Shown here piece by piece: positions 8,128 through 17,747 of a DNA stretch of 64,000 nucleotides. The notes below the pieces were generated by a model. That model was not told where the DNA came from and did not search any database. It saw nothing but the letters and a program-made list of their open reading frames with translations. The translations under genes and the position numbers were made by a program. Every line of letters begins with the position of its first letter. Position 1 is the first letter of the stretch. The DNA comes from Sphingobium scionense (GTDB lineage Bacteria; Pseudomonadota; Alphaproteobacteria; Sphingomonadales; Sphingomonadaceae), in the NCBI RefSeq assembly GCF_014197035.1, contig NZ_JACIEU010000020.1, forward strand, positions 28,471 to 92,470, in the 5' to 3' direction.

Positions 8128-9460
8128 CGGTCATCCCGTCGACGCGCAGGGTCGGCACGTTCATGGCATAACGGAACATCAGGTCATTGGCCGGCACCAG
8201 GGTGCGGAACATGTCCTTCAAATTGCCGGCGATGGTGATTTCCGACACGGCCGGACCGACCGCGCCATTTTCGATCAGGAAGCCGGCGGCGCCGCGGCTA
8301 TAGTCGCCAGTGACGCCATTGACGCCCATGCCGATCAGTTCGGTGACATAGATGCCGCGCTTGACGTCGGCCATCAGGTCGCCGACCGACAGGCTGCCCG
8401 CTTCCATATGGACATTGGTGATGCCGGCGCCCGGCGCACCGGCGCCACCCCGGCTGGCATGGCCGGTGGGTTCCAGGCCAAGCTGGCGGGCCGAGGCGCT
8501 TTCCATCAGCCAACCGGTCAGCACGCCATCCGCGATCAAAGCGCGGCGCTCGACCGGCAGGCCCTCGCCATCGAAGGGACGCGAGCGAAGGCCGCGCGGC
8601 AGCAACGGGTCATCGATGATGGTGATCCTGCTGTCGAACAAGGTTTCGCCCAGCGAATCCAGCAGGAAGCTGGAGCGGCGGGCGATCGCCGGCCCGACCA
8701 TGCCGCCGATCAGATGACCGACCAGGCTGGAGCCGATGCGCGGATCGAAGATGACCGGCATGACGCCGCTGTCGACCTTGCCCGGATTGAGCCGCGCGAC
8801 CGCGCGCTGGCCGGCGCGCATGCCGACCGCTTCGGCATCGTCCAGATCCCTGAGGTGACGGCTGGCATGGCTGGCATGGTCACGCTGCATGTCGGCGCCG
8901 CTGCCCGCGAGCACGCTGGCCCAGGTCGAATGGCTGGTGGCGGCATAGGCGCCGGCAAAGCCATGGCTGGTGGCGAGCGCGACCTGGCTCCGGCCGCTGG
9001 CGGCGCCACCGCCTTCGCTGTTGGTGATGCCGGGGATGCTGCGCGCGGCTTCCTCCGCGATCAGCGCGCGTTCGCGCAGGGCGGCGGGTTCGGGTTCTTC
9101 CCCATCGACCAGGTCGAGCGAGGGCGGCCGCTTCCTGAGCAGCCGGTCCTCCGGCGCAAGGCCGGCATAGGGATCTTCCGGCGCCTCGCGCGCCATGGCG
9201 ATGCTGCGGTCGATCAGGGTCGCGAGCGTGGCCGGGTTCATGTCCGACGCGGAAATGCTGGCCGAGCGCTGGCCGATGAAGACCCGCAGACCGATTTCCT
9301 CGCCCTCGGACCGTTCGACATCCTCCAGCGCACCAAGCCGCACCGCCACCGTGGTCGAGGCGTTGCAGGCATAGATGGCATCGGCCGCGTCCGCCCCTGC
9401 CTTGCGCGCCGCCGTCACCAGATCCTGCGCGCGCAACTGGGCTTCTTCGAGGCTGAGCAT
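8114..9460 (-). CDS. pmbA: TldD/PmbA (TldE) family metallopeptidase-associated protein
   Basis: A 448-residue member of the TldD/TldE family. In TldD/TldE heterodimers, TldD carries the zinc site and PmbA/TldE is the partner; together they trim modified peptides and unfolded polypeptides. This sequence lacks the HExxxH zinc motif of TldD and shows PmbA features (early EEAQLRAQDLVTAARKAGA; late TGHASRGGAGAPGAGITN). The PmbA subunit is therefore the better call. The start at 9460 gives family length. No tldD gene is in the window. It sits 40 bases after nudC in the same transcription direction. Confidence 0.88.
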   Translation of the reverse strand: MLSLEEAQLRAQDLVTAARKAGADAADAIYACNASTTVAVRLGALEDVERSEGEEIGLRVFIGQRSASISASDMNPATLATLIDRSIAMAREAPEDPYAGLAPEDRLLRKRPPSLDLVDGEEPEPAALRERALIAEEAARSIPGITNSEGGGAASGRSQVALATSHGFAGAYAATSHSTWASVLAGSGADMQRDHASHASRHLRDLDDAEAVGMRAGQRAVARLNPGKVDSGVMPVIFDPRIGSSLVGHLIGGMVGPAIARRSSFLLDSLGETLFDSRITIIDDPLLPRGLRSRPFDGEGLPVERRALIADGVLTGWLMESASARQLGLEPTGHASRGGAGAPGAGITNVHMEAGSLSVGDLMADVKRGIYVTELIGMGVNGVTGDYSRGAAGFLIENGAVGPAVSEITIAGNLKDMFRTLVPANDLMFRYAMNVPTLRVDGMTVAGG

Positions 9461-9500
9461 AAAGGAAGATCGATCCTGTAGTGAAGACGAAGCCCGGGCC

Positions 9501-10421
9501 TTACGCCCTTGCGTCGGACGGGGCAACCGCGCCGCGCAGCCAATGGTCGAGCAGGTGCCAGGCGACCGCCATGCGCGGCGGCGCCAGGAAGGGCGCATCG
9601 GGATCGCCGGCCAATGCAGCGGCGACGCCATCGGCATCGCACCAGAAGGCATGTTCGATCTCGGTCTCGTCCAGGGTCAGCGCGGGATCGTCGCACTGGG
9701 CGATGCAGGCGATCATCAGCGACGAGGGAAAGGGCCAGGGCTGGCTCATCACATAGCGGACCGAGTGGACCGATATGCCGGCTTCCTCCTTCAGTTCGCG
9801 CGCGACCGCTTCCTCGACCGTCTCGCCCGGTTCGATGAAGCCGGCGAGCGCGGAATAGCGGCCGGGCGGCCAGCTATGCTGGCGGCCGAGCAGGACCCGG
9901 CCCTGATGTTCGGCGAGCATGATCGAGACCGGATCGACGCGCGGAAAATGTTCGGAGGCGCAGGATTCGCAGCGGCGCGCCCAGCCGGCCTTGTGCGCAT
10001 GGGTCGGCGCGCCGCAGACCGAACAGAAACGGTGCCGGGCATGCCAATGGACCAGGCTACGCGCAGTGCCATAGAGCGCGACGTCGGACGCGGAGACGAG
10101 ATCGGCGAGGCCGCGCGATCGCGGGGTTGCATTGGGGCCTTGCTCCAGCGTCTCGACCAGATGGGCGAAGATCGGCCGATCCTGCAGATCGACGCCGAGC
10201 AGCACATGCTGTTCGATGCGCGCATCGGCAGCGAGCGGGACCAGGGCCAGGCCATGATCGTCCGTCACCGGCTCCAGCCCTTCGAGGACCAGCAGCCGGG
10301 CGTTGGGCGAGGCGAAGGCTTGCGCATGGAGCGCGGGGTTGCTGCGGATATGGTCGACCCGGTCGAGCGTGCCGCCGACGAAACCGGGCAGGCCGTGCGC
10401 TTGTGGGTCAGTTCCGTGCAT
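9501..10421 (-). CDS. nudC: NAD+/NADH pyrophosphatase (Nudix)
   Basis: NudC hydrolyses NAD(H) to NMN(H) and AMP and can remove NAD caps from RNA. The 306-residue protein has the three-part NudC layout: an N-terminal domain, a four-Cys zinc ribbon (CSVC...CESC, about residues 133-151), and the Nudix box GFIEPGETVEEAVAREL-EEAG. The family-specific SQPWPFPSSLM motif follows. The gene overlaps the end of mutY by 14 bases, suggesting coupling. Both products act in nucleotide or DNA housekeeping, but co-transcription is positional evidence only. Confidence 0.94.
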   Translation of the reverse strand: MHGTDPQAHGLPGFVGGTLDRVDHIRSNPALHAQAFASPNARLLVLEGLEPVTDDHGLALVPLAADARIEQHVLLGVDLQDRPIFAHLVETLEQGPNATPRSRGLADLVSASDVALYGTARSLVHWHARHRFCSVCGAPTHAHKAGWARRCESCASEHFPRVDPVSIMLAEHQGRVLLGRQHSWPPGRYSALAGFIEPGETVEEAVARELKEEAGISVHSVRYVMSQPWPFPSSLMIACIAQCDDPALTLDETEIEHAFWCDADGVAAALAGDPDAPFLAPPRMAVAWHLLDHWLRGAVAPSDARA

Positions 10422-11478
10422 CGTCCGTCATCTCCTTCATCACCGCATCGGCCGCCCGCGCGAACAGGGTCGGCAGCCCTGCCTCCCCGATCCGGTCGCG
10501 CGGCCACCATTCGCCCGCGTCCGTCGGCACATGGTCCAGCCCCACATGGGTAGTGTGGACGCTGAGCGCCAGCGAGAAATGGGTGAAGACATGGGCAACC
10601 GGCGGATCGATCGTCCGCCACTGCGCGGCAAAGGGCGGCGTGGCGTCGGGCGCACCATTCCAGTCGGAACTGGGGAGCGCACGCATGCCGCCCAGCAATC
10701 CCTTGTCCGGGCGACGCACCAGCCAGACCTGACCATCGCTGCGTTCGATCCACCAGGCATGGCCTAGGCGATGGGGCTTGGCCTTTTTCGGCGCCTTGAC
10801 CGGGAAGGCGGCAGGATCGGCGGTGCGCACCGCCGCGCAATCCTGACGCAGCGGGCAGATGCCGCAGGCCGGATTGCGCGCCGTGCAGATGGTGGCGCCC
10901 AGATCCATCATCGCCTGGGCAAAATCACCGGCGCGCAGGTCCGGCGTGATGCTGTCGGCGGCTGCGCGGATGTCCGGCCGGGCGGCAGGCAGCGGCGTCG
11001 CTATGGCGAACAGGCGGGCGACCACCCGTTCGACATTGGCATCGACCACCACGGCGCGACGGCCAAAGGCAATCGCGGCAACGGCGGCGGCGGTATAGGC
11101 GCCCAGCCCCGGCAGCGCGCGCAATGCGTCTTCGGTGTCGGGGAAGCGGCCACCATAGTCGGCCACCACGGCGCGGGCGCAGGCCAACAGGTTGCGGGCG
11201 CGGGCATAATAGCCCAGCCCTGCCCAGGCCGCCATCAGGTCGGCGTCGGCACTGGCGGCCAGATCCAGCACCGTCGGCCAGCGCAGCGTGAATTTCTCGA
11301 AATAAGGCCCGACCGCCGCGACCGTCGTCTGTTGCAGCATCACTTCGGACAGCCAGACATGATAGGGATCGGCCGCATTGGCCCCCGGCGGCGCGCGCCA
11401 GGGCAGGCGCCGGGCATGGACGTCATAATGGGCCAGCAAATCCCGTGCGATTTTTGAACCCGACATCTCGACGCGCAT
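10408..11478 (-). CDS. mutY: A/G-specific adenine glycosylase
   Basis: MutY excises adenine mispaired with 8-oxoguanine. The 356-residue protein shows the helix-hairpin-helix LPGLGAYTAAAVAAIAFG with the catalytic Asp in VVDANVERV. It also has the Glu-containing LSEVMLQQTTVAAV segment, the [4Fe-4S] ligand pattern C-x6-C-x2-C-x5-C (CTARNPACGICPLRQDC), and a C-terminal Nudix-like 8-oxoG recognition domain. The start at 11478 (MRVEMSGSK) is preferred; 11466 is an in-frame alternative. Only 26 bases separate it from the divergent DUF721 gene. Confidence 0.94.
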   Translation of the reverse strand: MRVEMSGSKIARDLLAHYDVHARRLPWRAPPGANAADPYHVWLSEVMLQQTTVAAVGPYFEKFTLRWPTVLDLAASADADLMAAWAGLGYYARARNLLACARAVVADYGGRFPDTEDALRALPGLGAYTAAAVAAIAFGRRAVVVDANVERVVARLFAIATPLPAARPDIRAAADSITPDLRAGDFAQAMMDLGATICTARNPACGICPLRQDCAAVRTADPAAFPVKAPKKAKPHRLGHAWWIERSDGQVWLVRRPDKGLLGGMRALPSSDWNGAPDATPPFAAQWRTIDPPVAHVFTHFSLALSVHTTHVGLDHVPTDAGEWWPRDRIGEAGLPTLFARAADAVMKEMTDDARN

Positions 11479-11504
11479 GGCGGCCCTATGCCATGTAGCG
11501 CGCC

Positions 11505-12047
11505 ATGAAGGAACGCCCCCCAACCGCGAAAAAGACGAGCCGCGCCGCACCGCCGGCCGAACGCCCCCGCGTGGGTGCGCCGCGCGCGATCGCCGACCTG
11601 ATGCCGGAAATCGGCCGCACCGCATTCCGCAAGTTCGGTTTCGTCCAGTCGAGCATCGTCACCCGCTGGAACGACATCGTCGGCGCCGACTATGCCGCGA
11701 TCACCGCGCCCGAATCGATCCGCTTCCCGGTCGGCCAGAAATCGGGCGGCACGTTGCAGCTGACCGTAATGAGCGGCCATGCGCCGATGATCCAGCATGC
11801 ACTGCCCGACATCATCGAGCGGGTGAACCGCTTCTTCGGCTATGCCGCCGTCGTCAAGGTGGCGATGAAACAGGGCATGGTCGGCCCCGCGCCGGTCGAG
11901 CGGCGCCCGCCGCCCCGCAACCTCAAACCCATTCCGGTCGAGCTGGGAGATTCCCTGCGCGACATCGGTGATCCGGAATTGCGCAAAGTCCTCGAATCGC
12001 TGGCACAGGGGCTTGCGAATTCGAATGGCCTGCCCAAGATCGGTTGA
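11505..12047 (+). CDS. DUF721/DciA family protein
   Basis: A 180-residue protein with the DUF721 domain at its N-terminal half, after a basic, disordered start. The conserved block runs FGFVQSSIVTRWNDIVGADYA, then IRFP, GTLQLTVMSGHAPMIQH, and the INRFFGY-like VNRFFGYAAV. In other bacteria DciA proteins interact with and help load the replicative helicase DnaB; that role here is family-based inference. It lies directly upstream of the two DsbA-like genes and smc, the order common in sphingomonads. A small GC-rich hairpin separates it from the next gene. Confidence 0.85.
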   Translation: MKERPPTAKKTSRAAPPAERPRVGAPRAIADLMPEIGRTAFRKFGFVQSSIVTRWNDIVGADYAAITAPESIRFPVGQKSGGTLQLTVMSGHAPMIQHALPDIIERVNRFFGYAAVVKVAMKQGMVGPAPVERRPPPRNLKPIPVELGDSLRDIGDPELRKVLESLAQGLANSNGLPKIG

Positions 12048-12054
12048 TGCAACC

Positions 12055-12070
12055 CGCCCCGTCCGGGGCG
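12055..12070. terminator. Short GC hairpin after DUF721 gene
   Basis: CGCCCCGTCCGGGGCG forms a compact 6-7 bp stem 8 bases after the DUF721 stop and 18 bases before the next ATG. No U-run follows. It may damp read-through or stabilise a transcript end; it is weak as a terminator call. Confidence 0.35.
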
Positions 12071-12088
12071 ATGCCTTAGGACTGCCCC

Positions 12089-12757
12089 ATGACCAAGTTC
12101 CGCCTTTCCCTGCTTGCCCTGATCGCCGTTCCCGCCATCGCCGTCGCCGCCGCGCCCAACTGGGTCGCGCAGGTGGTGCGTTCGCCGATCGGCGGCCATG
12201 TCATGGGCAATCCTGCCGCGCCGACCAAGCTGGTCGAATATGTGAGCTATACCTGCAGCCATTGCGCCCATTTCGTGAATGACGCGAGCGCATCGCTGAA
12301 GGCCGATTATGTGAAGGGCGGCAAGGTCAGCGCCGAAGTGCGCAACGCAGTGCGCGACAAATATGACCTGACCGCCGCGCTGCTGGCCCGTTGCGGCGGC
12401 ACCAAGCGCTTCATGGGCAATCATGAGGCGCTGTTCGCCAACCAGGATGCCTGGATGGAGCAGATCATGGCCTATGATAAAGGCGCCGCCAAGCCGACCG
12501 AGCAGAAGGCGGCGCTGCGCGACATCGGCCAGAAGACCGGCCTTTATACGCTGATGAACAAGCGCGGCTTCACCAATGCGCAGCTCGACGCCTGCATCGC
12601 CGATCCTGCGTCCGAAAAGGCGATCCTGGCGATGACCGACGAGGCGTGGAACAAGGTCAAGATCACCGGCACGCCCGGCTTCGTCGTCAACGGCACGCTG
12701 GTCCAGGGATCGACCTGGGAGTTGCTCAAGGCCGCATTGCCCGCAGCCGCCCGCTGA
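12089..12757 (+). CDS. DsbA-family thioredoxin-like periplasmic protein
   Basis: A 222-residue exported protein with a signal peptide (FRLSLLALIAVPAIAVAAA). The thioredoxin-fold active site is SYTCSHCAHF, a CSHC pair instead of the CPHC of classical DsbA. The cis-Pro loop is GTPGFVVNG near the C-terminus. It belongs to the DsbA/DsbG-like group widely paired with a second copy in sphingomonads; here a lipoprotein paralogue follows 44 bases downstream (12802). Probable role: disulfide exchange in the periplasm; redox partners are not in the window. Confidence 0.87.
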   Translation: MTKFRLSLLALIAVPAIAVAAAPNWVAQVVRSPIGGHVMGNPAAPTKLVEYVSYTCSHCAHFVNDASASLKADYVKGGKVSAEVRNAVRDKYDLTAALLARCGGTKRFMGNHEALFANQDAWMEQIMAYDKGAAKPTEQKAALRDIGQKTGLYTLMNKRGFTNAQLDACIADPASEKAILAMTDEAWNKVKITGTPGFVVNGTLVQGSTWELLKAALPAAAR

Positions 12758-12801
12758 TCTAAACCGTCCCCAACTATCCATAATTCGGAGCGTCGCCCGT
12801 C

Positions 12802-13536
12802 GTGAAAGTCCTGTCCGGCCTTGCCCTTATCGCCCTGTCCCTGACGCTTGCCGGTTGCGGCAAGAAGGATGAGGGCAATGCAACCTCCGCCGCGCCGATC
12901 GCTGCCGTGGCCGCCCCTGCCGGCACCAGCTGGTCGGAAACCGTCGCCGAAACGCCCGAAGGCAATTTCGTGATGGGCAATCCCGCCGCCAAGCTGAAGC
13001 TGGTCGAATATGGCTCCTTCACCTGCAGCCACTGCCGCGACTTCGCCCATGAATCGTCGGAAGAACTGAAGGCGATGGTCGACACCGGCAAGATCAGCTA
13101 CGAATTCCGCGTCTATGTCCGCGACCCGATCGACATCACGACGGCGCTGCTGGCCCGTTGCGGCGGCAAGGACATCTACTACCCGCTGTCGGAACAGTTC
13201 TTCGCCAACCAGGGCGCGATGTTCGAAAAGGCGCAGGGCCTGGGCGACGCCCCCTATCAGGCGATGGTGTCGGCGCCGCCGGCGCAGCGTTTCGGCCAGC
13301 TGGCCAATGCGCTGGGTCTGGTCGACTATGCCAAGCAGCGCGGCATTGCCGAGGATCAGGCCAAGCAGTGCCTGGCCGACACGGCGACCGCCGAGAAGCT
13401 GGCCAAGGGCGTCGAGGCGGCCAATGCCCAATATAATATCTCCGGCACGCCGACCTTCCTGATGAACGGGGTGGTGGTCGAAAATGCATCGTCCTGGCCG
13501 GTGCTGAAGAACAAGCTCAAGGAAGCGGGTATCTGA
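12802..13536 (+). CDS. DsbA-family lipoprotein
   Basis: A 244-residue paralogue of the preceding gene, starting at GTG. The N-terminus is a type II signal peptide with lipobox LAGC (Cys at about residue 19), so the protein should be lipid-anchored on the periplasmic side. The active site SFTCSHCRDF and cis-Pro segment SGTPTFLMNG are intact. Tandem duplication followed by divergence in anchoring (soluble versus lipidated) is the simplest reading. It lies 77 bases upstream of smc and is likely co-transcribed with the first copy. Confidence 0.88.
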   Translation: MKVLSGLALIALSLTLAGCGKKDEGNATSAAPIAAVAAPAGTSWSETVAETPEGNFVMGNPAAKLKLVEYGSFTCSHCRDFAHESSEELKAMVDTGKISYEFRVYVRDPIDITTALLARCGGKDIYYPLSEQFFANQGAMFEKAQGLGDAPYQAMVSAPPAQRFGQLANALGLVDYAKQRGIAEDQAKQCLADTATAEKLAKGVEAANAQYNISGTPTFLMNGVVVENASSWPVLKNKLKEAGI

Positions 13537-13613
13537 TTGGCGCAAGGGGGGGCGACATCTGAAGGCCTGAGGCCCAAGGAGACCGGGGCGGCACCCTGCC
13601 CCGGCGTTCCCCC

Positions 13614-16600
13614 GTGCAGATAAAGCGGCTTAAGCTTTCGGGCTTCAAGAGCTTCGTCGATGCGACCGAATTGCGCATCGAGCCGGGCCTGACCGGCATT
13701 GTCGGCCCCAATGGCTGCGGCAAGTCCAACCTGTTGGAAGCGATCCGCTGGGTGATGGGCGAATCCAGCGCCAAGTCGATGCGCGGCGGCGGCATGGAGG
13801 ATGTGATCTTCGCCGGCACCACCAGCCGGCCGCAGCGCGACTTTGCCGAAGTGTCGCTGCTGACCAGCCAGGAACAGGGCGAGCTGTTCAACGCCGTCGA
13901 TGTCGGCGCGGATGGCGAGCTGGAGGTCACGCGCCGGATCGAGCGCGGCGCGGGCAGCGCCTATCGCGCCAATGGCAAGGATGTCCGCGCCAAGGATGTG
14001 GCGCTGATCTTCGCCGATGCCGCGACCGGCGCGCACAGCCCGGCGCTGGTCAGCCAGGGGCGGATCGCCGCCGTCATCGCCGCCCGGCCACAGGAACGAC
14101 GCGCCATGCTGGAAGAGGCGGCGGGGATCGCCGGCCTGCATGTCCGGCGCAAGGATGCCGAGCAGAAATTGCGCGCGGCCGAGGGCAATCTGGCCCGGCT
14201 GGACGAGATATTGACCGACATGGACAGTCGTGTCGGCAATTTGCGGCGCCAGGCGCGCGCGGCGGAACGCTATATCCGCCTGTCCGAACAGATACGCGTT
14301 GCCGAGGGCCGGGTGATCTTCGCCCGCTGGCGCGAGGCCAATGCCAGTGCGGAGGCCGCGCGGGCCGAGGCGAAGCTGGCCGAGGCGACGGTGGGCGCGG
14401 CGCAGGAGGCGCTGACGGCGGCCAATGCTCATAGCGGTGCCGCCGTGACGGCGCTGGCCGAGCGGCGGGCGGAGGCATTGGCGACGCGCGATGCCGCCAG
14501 CGAATCCGGCCACCAGCTCAACACGCTGAAGGCCGAGCGCGACGGCGTGGTGCGGCGGCTGCATGACCTGGCGCAGCAGGCGGCGCGGCTGGATGAGGAT
14601 CGCGAGCGCGAGGGGACGCTGGCCAATGACGCGGCCGAGGCGATCGCGCGGCTGACCGCCGAGGTGGCGAGCCTGAAAGCCCGGATTGCCGAGACCGAGG
14701 CGATGCGCCCCGATTTCGCCGCGCGCATCGCCCGGGCCGAGGATGGCGCCCGCGACGCCGAGCTGGAGCTGGCCAAGGCGATGGCCAAGCAGGCGGGCGA
14801 GCAGGCCGAATTGCGCGTCGCCGAGGCGGCGCTGGCGGCGGCGCGCGACCGGCTGGGCCGGGCGGAACAGGCGATGCGGCGGCTGGAGGGGGAGGCGGCC
14901 GCCTTGCCCGATGCCGCGCCACTGGAAGCGAAGCGCGATGAAGCGGCGGCGGCGCAGGTCCGCGCCAATGCGGATCGCGAGGCGGCGGAGGCGGCGATCG
15001 CGACGGCCGAGACGGAGCGGCAAGTGGCAAGCGAGGCGCGGGCGAGCGCGGAGGCCGCGCTGGCATCGGCACGGGCGGCGCTGGCGGCGCTGGACAGCGA
15101 GGCGACGGCGCTGCGCAAGGCGATCGATGCCGGCGGCAGCGGCCGGGCGCGGGCGCTTGACCAGTTGAAGGCGGCGCCGGGCTATGAGCGGGCGCTGGCG
15201 GCGGCACTGGGCGATGATCTGGAAGCGCCGATCGGGGCGGAAGGGCCGCGCCGCTGGGCGGGTGCTGAAGCGTTGAAGGATGATCCCGGCTTGCCCGATG
15301 GTGGCAGTCCACTGGCAGCCCATGTGACCGCACCCGAGGCGCTGGCGCGGCGGCTGGCGCAGGTGGCGGTGGTGGAGCGCGACTACGGCCAGGCGCTGCA
15401 GGTCGGCCAGCGGCTGGTGACGCTGGATGGGCAATTGCGGCGCTGGGACGGCTATGTTGCGGTCGAGGGCGGCGCGGCGGCGGCCGAGCGGCTGATCCGC
15501 ATCAACCGGCTGGAGGCGATCGATGCCGCGCGTCCGGCAGCGGCACAGGCGGTCGAGACGGCACAGGCAGAGCAAAGCGAGGCTGGTGCGCGCGAGAAGG
15601 CGGCGGTGGATGCGCTGGCGGCCGGGCGCACGAAACTGAGCGATGCGGACCAGCGGCTGCGTGCGGCGCTGCGTGCGGCGGACGAGGCGGCGGGGGCGCT
15701 GGAGCGGCTGAGCGGCAAGCGCGAGGCGATCGAGGAACGGCTGGCCGAGGCGCAGCGCGACCAGGCGGCGGCGCTGGCCGAACATGACAAGGCGTCGTCC
15801 GCGCGGGCCGCCCTGCCCGATGGCGCCGAGACGCGCGCGCAGGTGGCGGCGCTGTCGCAGGCGAGCGAGAAGGCGCGCATGGCGGTCAGCCAGTTGCAGG
15901 CGGACCAGGTGCTGGCCGACCGGGCGCTGTCGAGCGATCGCGAGCGGATGGCGGCGGCCGATGCCGAGGCCAAGGGATGGAACATGCGCGCCGGCGAGGC
16001 GGCCAAGCGCATCGCCGCCATGGCAACGCGCGGCGAGACGGTGGTGCAGGAGCGCGCCGTGATCGAGGGCCAGCCCGAGGCGCTGGGCGCCACGATCGCC
16101 ACGCTGACCGAGGAGCGCGAGACGCAGGTCGAACGCGCCGAACAGGCCCGCCGCGCCGAGATCGAGGCCGAGGTGATGCTGAAGGCGACCGAGAAGCGCG
16201 CGGCCGATGCCGGCGAGGCGCTGGCCGGCGCGCGCGAGGCGCGGGCGACGGCGGTGGCGCGGGCGGAAGCGGCGGACGAGCGGCGGATCGAGACCAACCG
16301 CCTGTCGGGCGAACGGTTCGAATGCCCGCCGCCGGTGCTGCCGGAGAAATTGGGCTTTCCCAGCGCCGACATCCGCATTGCCCAGAGCGAGCAGGCCGAA
16401 CATGACCGGCTGTCGGCCGAGCGCGAGCGGATCGGCCCGGTCAATCTGGTCGCGGCGCAGGAGCTGGAGGAGCTGGAGACGATCCAGGCCACCAGCCGGT
16501 CCGAAAGCGCGGAACTGACCCAGGCAATCAACCAGCTGCGCGGATCGATCGGCAGCCTCAACCGCGAGGGGCGGCAGCGGCTGCTCGCCGCGTTCGAGGC

Positions 16601-17057
16601 GGTGGACGGCCATTTCCGGCGGCTTTTCACCACCCTGTTCAATGGCGGCCAGGCGCATCTGGAGCTGATCGACAGCGACGATCCGCTGGAGGCGGGGCTG
16701 GAGATCATGGCCCAGCCACCGGGCAAGAAGCTGGCGGCGCTGACCCTGTTGTCGGGCGGCGAGCAGGCGCTGACCGCGGTGGCGCTGATCTTCGGCCTGT
16801 TCCTCACCAACCCGGCGCCGATCTGCGTGCTGGACGAGGTCGACGCGCCGCTGGACGACGCCAATGTCGAGCGTTTCTGCGACCTGCTCGACGCGATGGT
16901 CGCCCAGACCCGCACCCGCTACCTGATCGTCACCCATAACGCGGTATCGATGGCGCGGATGCACCGCCTGTTCGGCGTCACCATGGTGGAGCGCGGCGTC
17001 AGCCGGCTGGTGTCGGTCAACCTGCACGGCGCCGAGGCGCTGCTGGCAGCGCAATGA
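13614..17057 (+). CDS. smc: Chromosome segregation protein SMC
   Basis: A 1147-residue SMC ATPase that compacts and segregates the chromosome with ScpA/ScpB (not in this window). Walker A is GPNGCGKSN near residue 32; the C-terminal head has the signature LSGGEQALTAVALIFG and Walker B ICVLDEVDAPLDDAN. Two long Ala/Arg/Glu-rich coiled coils flank a hinge at about residues 505-620. The start is GTG at 13614 (product MQIKRLKLSGFKSF). The very Ala-rich coiled coil makes a 1400-codon open frame on the opposite strand; that is a composition artefact, not a gene. Confidence 0.97.
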   Translation: MQIKRLKLSGFKSFVDATELRIEPGLTGIVGPNGCGKSNLLEAIRWVMGESSAKSMRGGGMEDVIFAGTTSRPQRDFAEVSLLTSQEQGELFNAVDVGADGELEVTRRIERGAGSAYRANGKDVRAKDVALIFADAATGAHSPALVSQGRIAAVIAARPQERRAMLEEAAGIAGLHVRRKDAEQKLRAAEGNLARLDEILTDMDSRVGNLRRQARAAERYIRLSEQIRVAEGRVIFARWREANASAEAARAEAKLAEATVGAAQEALTAANAHSGAAVTALAERRAEALATRDAASESGHQLNTLKAERDGVVRRLHDLAQQAARLDEDREREGTLANDAAEAIARLTAEVASLKARIAETEAMRPDFAARIARAEDGARDAELELAKAMAKQAGEQAELRVAEAALAAARDRLGRAEQAMRRLEGEAAALPDAAPLEAKRDEAAAAQVRANADREAAEAAIATAETERQVASEARASAEAALASARAALAALDSEATALRKAIDAGGSGRARALDQLKAAPGYERALAAALGDDLEAPIGAEGPRRWAGAEALKDDPGLPDGGSPLAAHVTAPEALARRLAQVAVVERDYGQALQVGQRLVTLDGQLRRWDGYVAVEGGAAAAERLIRINRLEAIDAARPAAAQAVETAQAEQSEAGAREKAAVDALAAGRTKLSDADQRLRAALRAADEAAGALERLSGKREAIEERLAEAQRDQAAALAEHDKASSARAALPDGAETRAQVAALSQASEKARMAVSQLQADQVLADRALSSDRERMAAADAEAKGWNMRAGEAAKRIAAMATRGETVVQERAVIEGQPEALGATIATLTEERETQVERAEQARRAEIEAEVMLKATEKRAADAGEALAGAREARATAVARAEAADERRIETNRLSGERFECPPPVLPEKLGFPSADIRIAQSEQAEHDRLSAERERIGPVNLVAAQELEELETIQATSRSESAELTQAINQLRGSIGSLNREGRQRLLAAFEAVDGHFRRLFTTLFNGGQAHLELIDSDDPLEAGLEIMAQPPGKKLAALTLLSGGEQALTAVALIFGLFLTNPAPICVLDEVDAPLDDANVERFCDLLDAMVAQTRTRYLIVTHNAVSMARMHRLFGVTMVERGVSRLVSVNLHGAEALLAAQ

Positions 17058-17159
17058 TTTTGTAGTTACAAATATTGACGACTCGCTGCGCTTTTGCGAG
17101 ATTGTCGATGGCGTTTCCAATCCCGCCGGTAAAAAATGGGCAACCGGGGAGATTGGGGC

Positions 17160-17432
17160 ATGAAGATCAGTTTCGATCCGGCCAAACGGGCCGCGACATT
17201 GCAATTGCGGGGGCTGGACTTCGCCGATGCGCTGAAGGTGATGAGCGGCCCGATCCTGACGCTTGAGGATGATCGATATGATTATCCGGAACCGCGGTTT
17301 CAGACTTATGGCCTGCTGAACGAGCGGCTGGTGATGATGGTCTGGATCGCAACCGACGATGGCATCCGGATCATCTCGATGAGAAAGTGCAATGACCGAG
17401 AGCAGAAAGCCTTTACCGACCGACTGGGATGA
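17160..17432 (+). CDS. brnT: BrnT family type II toxin
   Basis: A 90-residue RelE-fold ribonuclease toxin of the BrnT family. The N-terminus MKISFDPAKRAATLQLRGLDFADA and the C-terminal RIISMRKCN-REQ block are typical; the latter carries the conserved basic and catalytic-region residues. The start at 17160 gives exact family length. The gene overlaps brnA by 41 bases in another frame, so both proteins are made from one message. In known pairs the BrnA-BrnT complex represses its own promoter. It lies just downstream of smc, separated by about 100 less GC-rich bases. Confidence 0.88.
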   Translation: MKISFDPAKRAATLQLRGLDFADALKVMSGPILTLEDDRYDYPEPRFQTYGLLNERLVMMVWIATDDGIRIISMRKCNDREQKAFTDRLG

Positions 17433-17670
17433 TGATGACATTCCCGAATGGAGCGATGCGCAATTCGATCGGGCCGAGCTGCGCGTGGCCGGAAAAATCC
17501 TCCGCCCCGCCGATGGCACGCTCACCAAGCCCGGCCGGCCGAAATCGGACCAGCCCAAGCAACAGGTGACTCTGCGGCTCGATCAGGCTGTGCTGGATGC
17601 CTTCCGCGCGACCGGCCCGGGCTGGCAGAGCCGGATCAATGCGCAATTGCGCAAGGCGCTGGGGCTTTAG
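17392..17670 (+). CDS. brnA: BrnA family antitoxin
   Basis: A 92-residue antitoxin. The C-terminal half has the BrnA ribbon-helix-helix: GRPKSDQPKQQVTLRLD-VLDAFRATGPGWQSRINAQLRKAL, where GWQ-RIN is the family signature. The N-terminal acidic segment (PTDWDDDDIPEWSDAQF) is the part expected to wrap the toxin. It starts inside the brnT 3' end, the usual toxin-first order of this family. Confidence 0.88.
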   Translation: MTESRKPLPTDWDDDDIPEWSDAQFDRAELRVAGKILRPADGTLTKPGRPKSDQPKQQVTLRLDQAVLDAFRATGPGWQSRINAQLRKALGL

Positions 17671-17747
17671 AAGCCGCCTTTCCGCGACTGGACCTTGTCG
17701 GTCGGCGTCGATTGCCGACTGTGACGGCCTGATTACGGAGAAGCGCC

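Noticed and set aside
13356..17558. A 1400-codon open frame antisense to smc
   Set aside because: It is Arg/Leu/Gln-rich low-complexity sequence produced by the Ala/Glu/Arg codon bias of the SMC coiled coils, with no domain; smc itself has all expected motifs.
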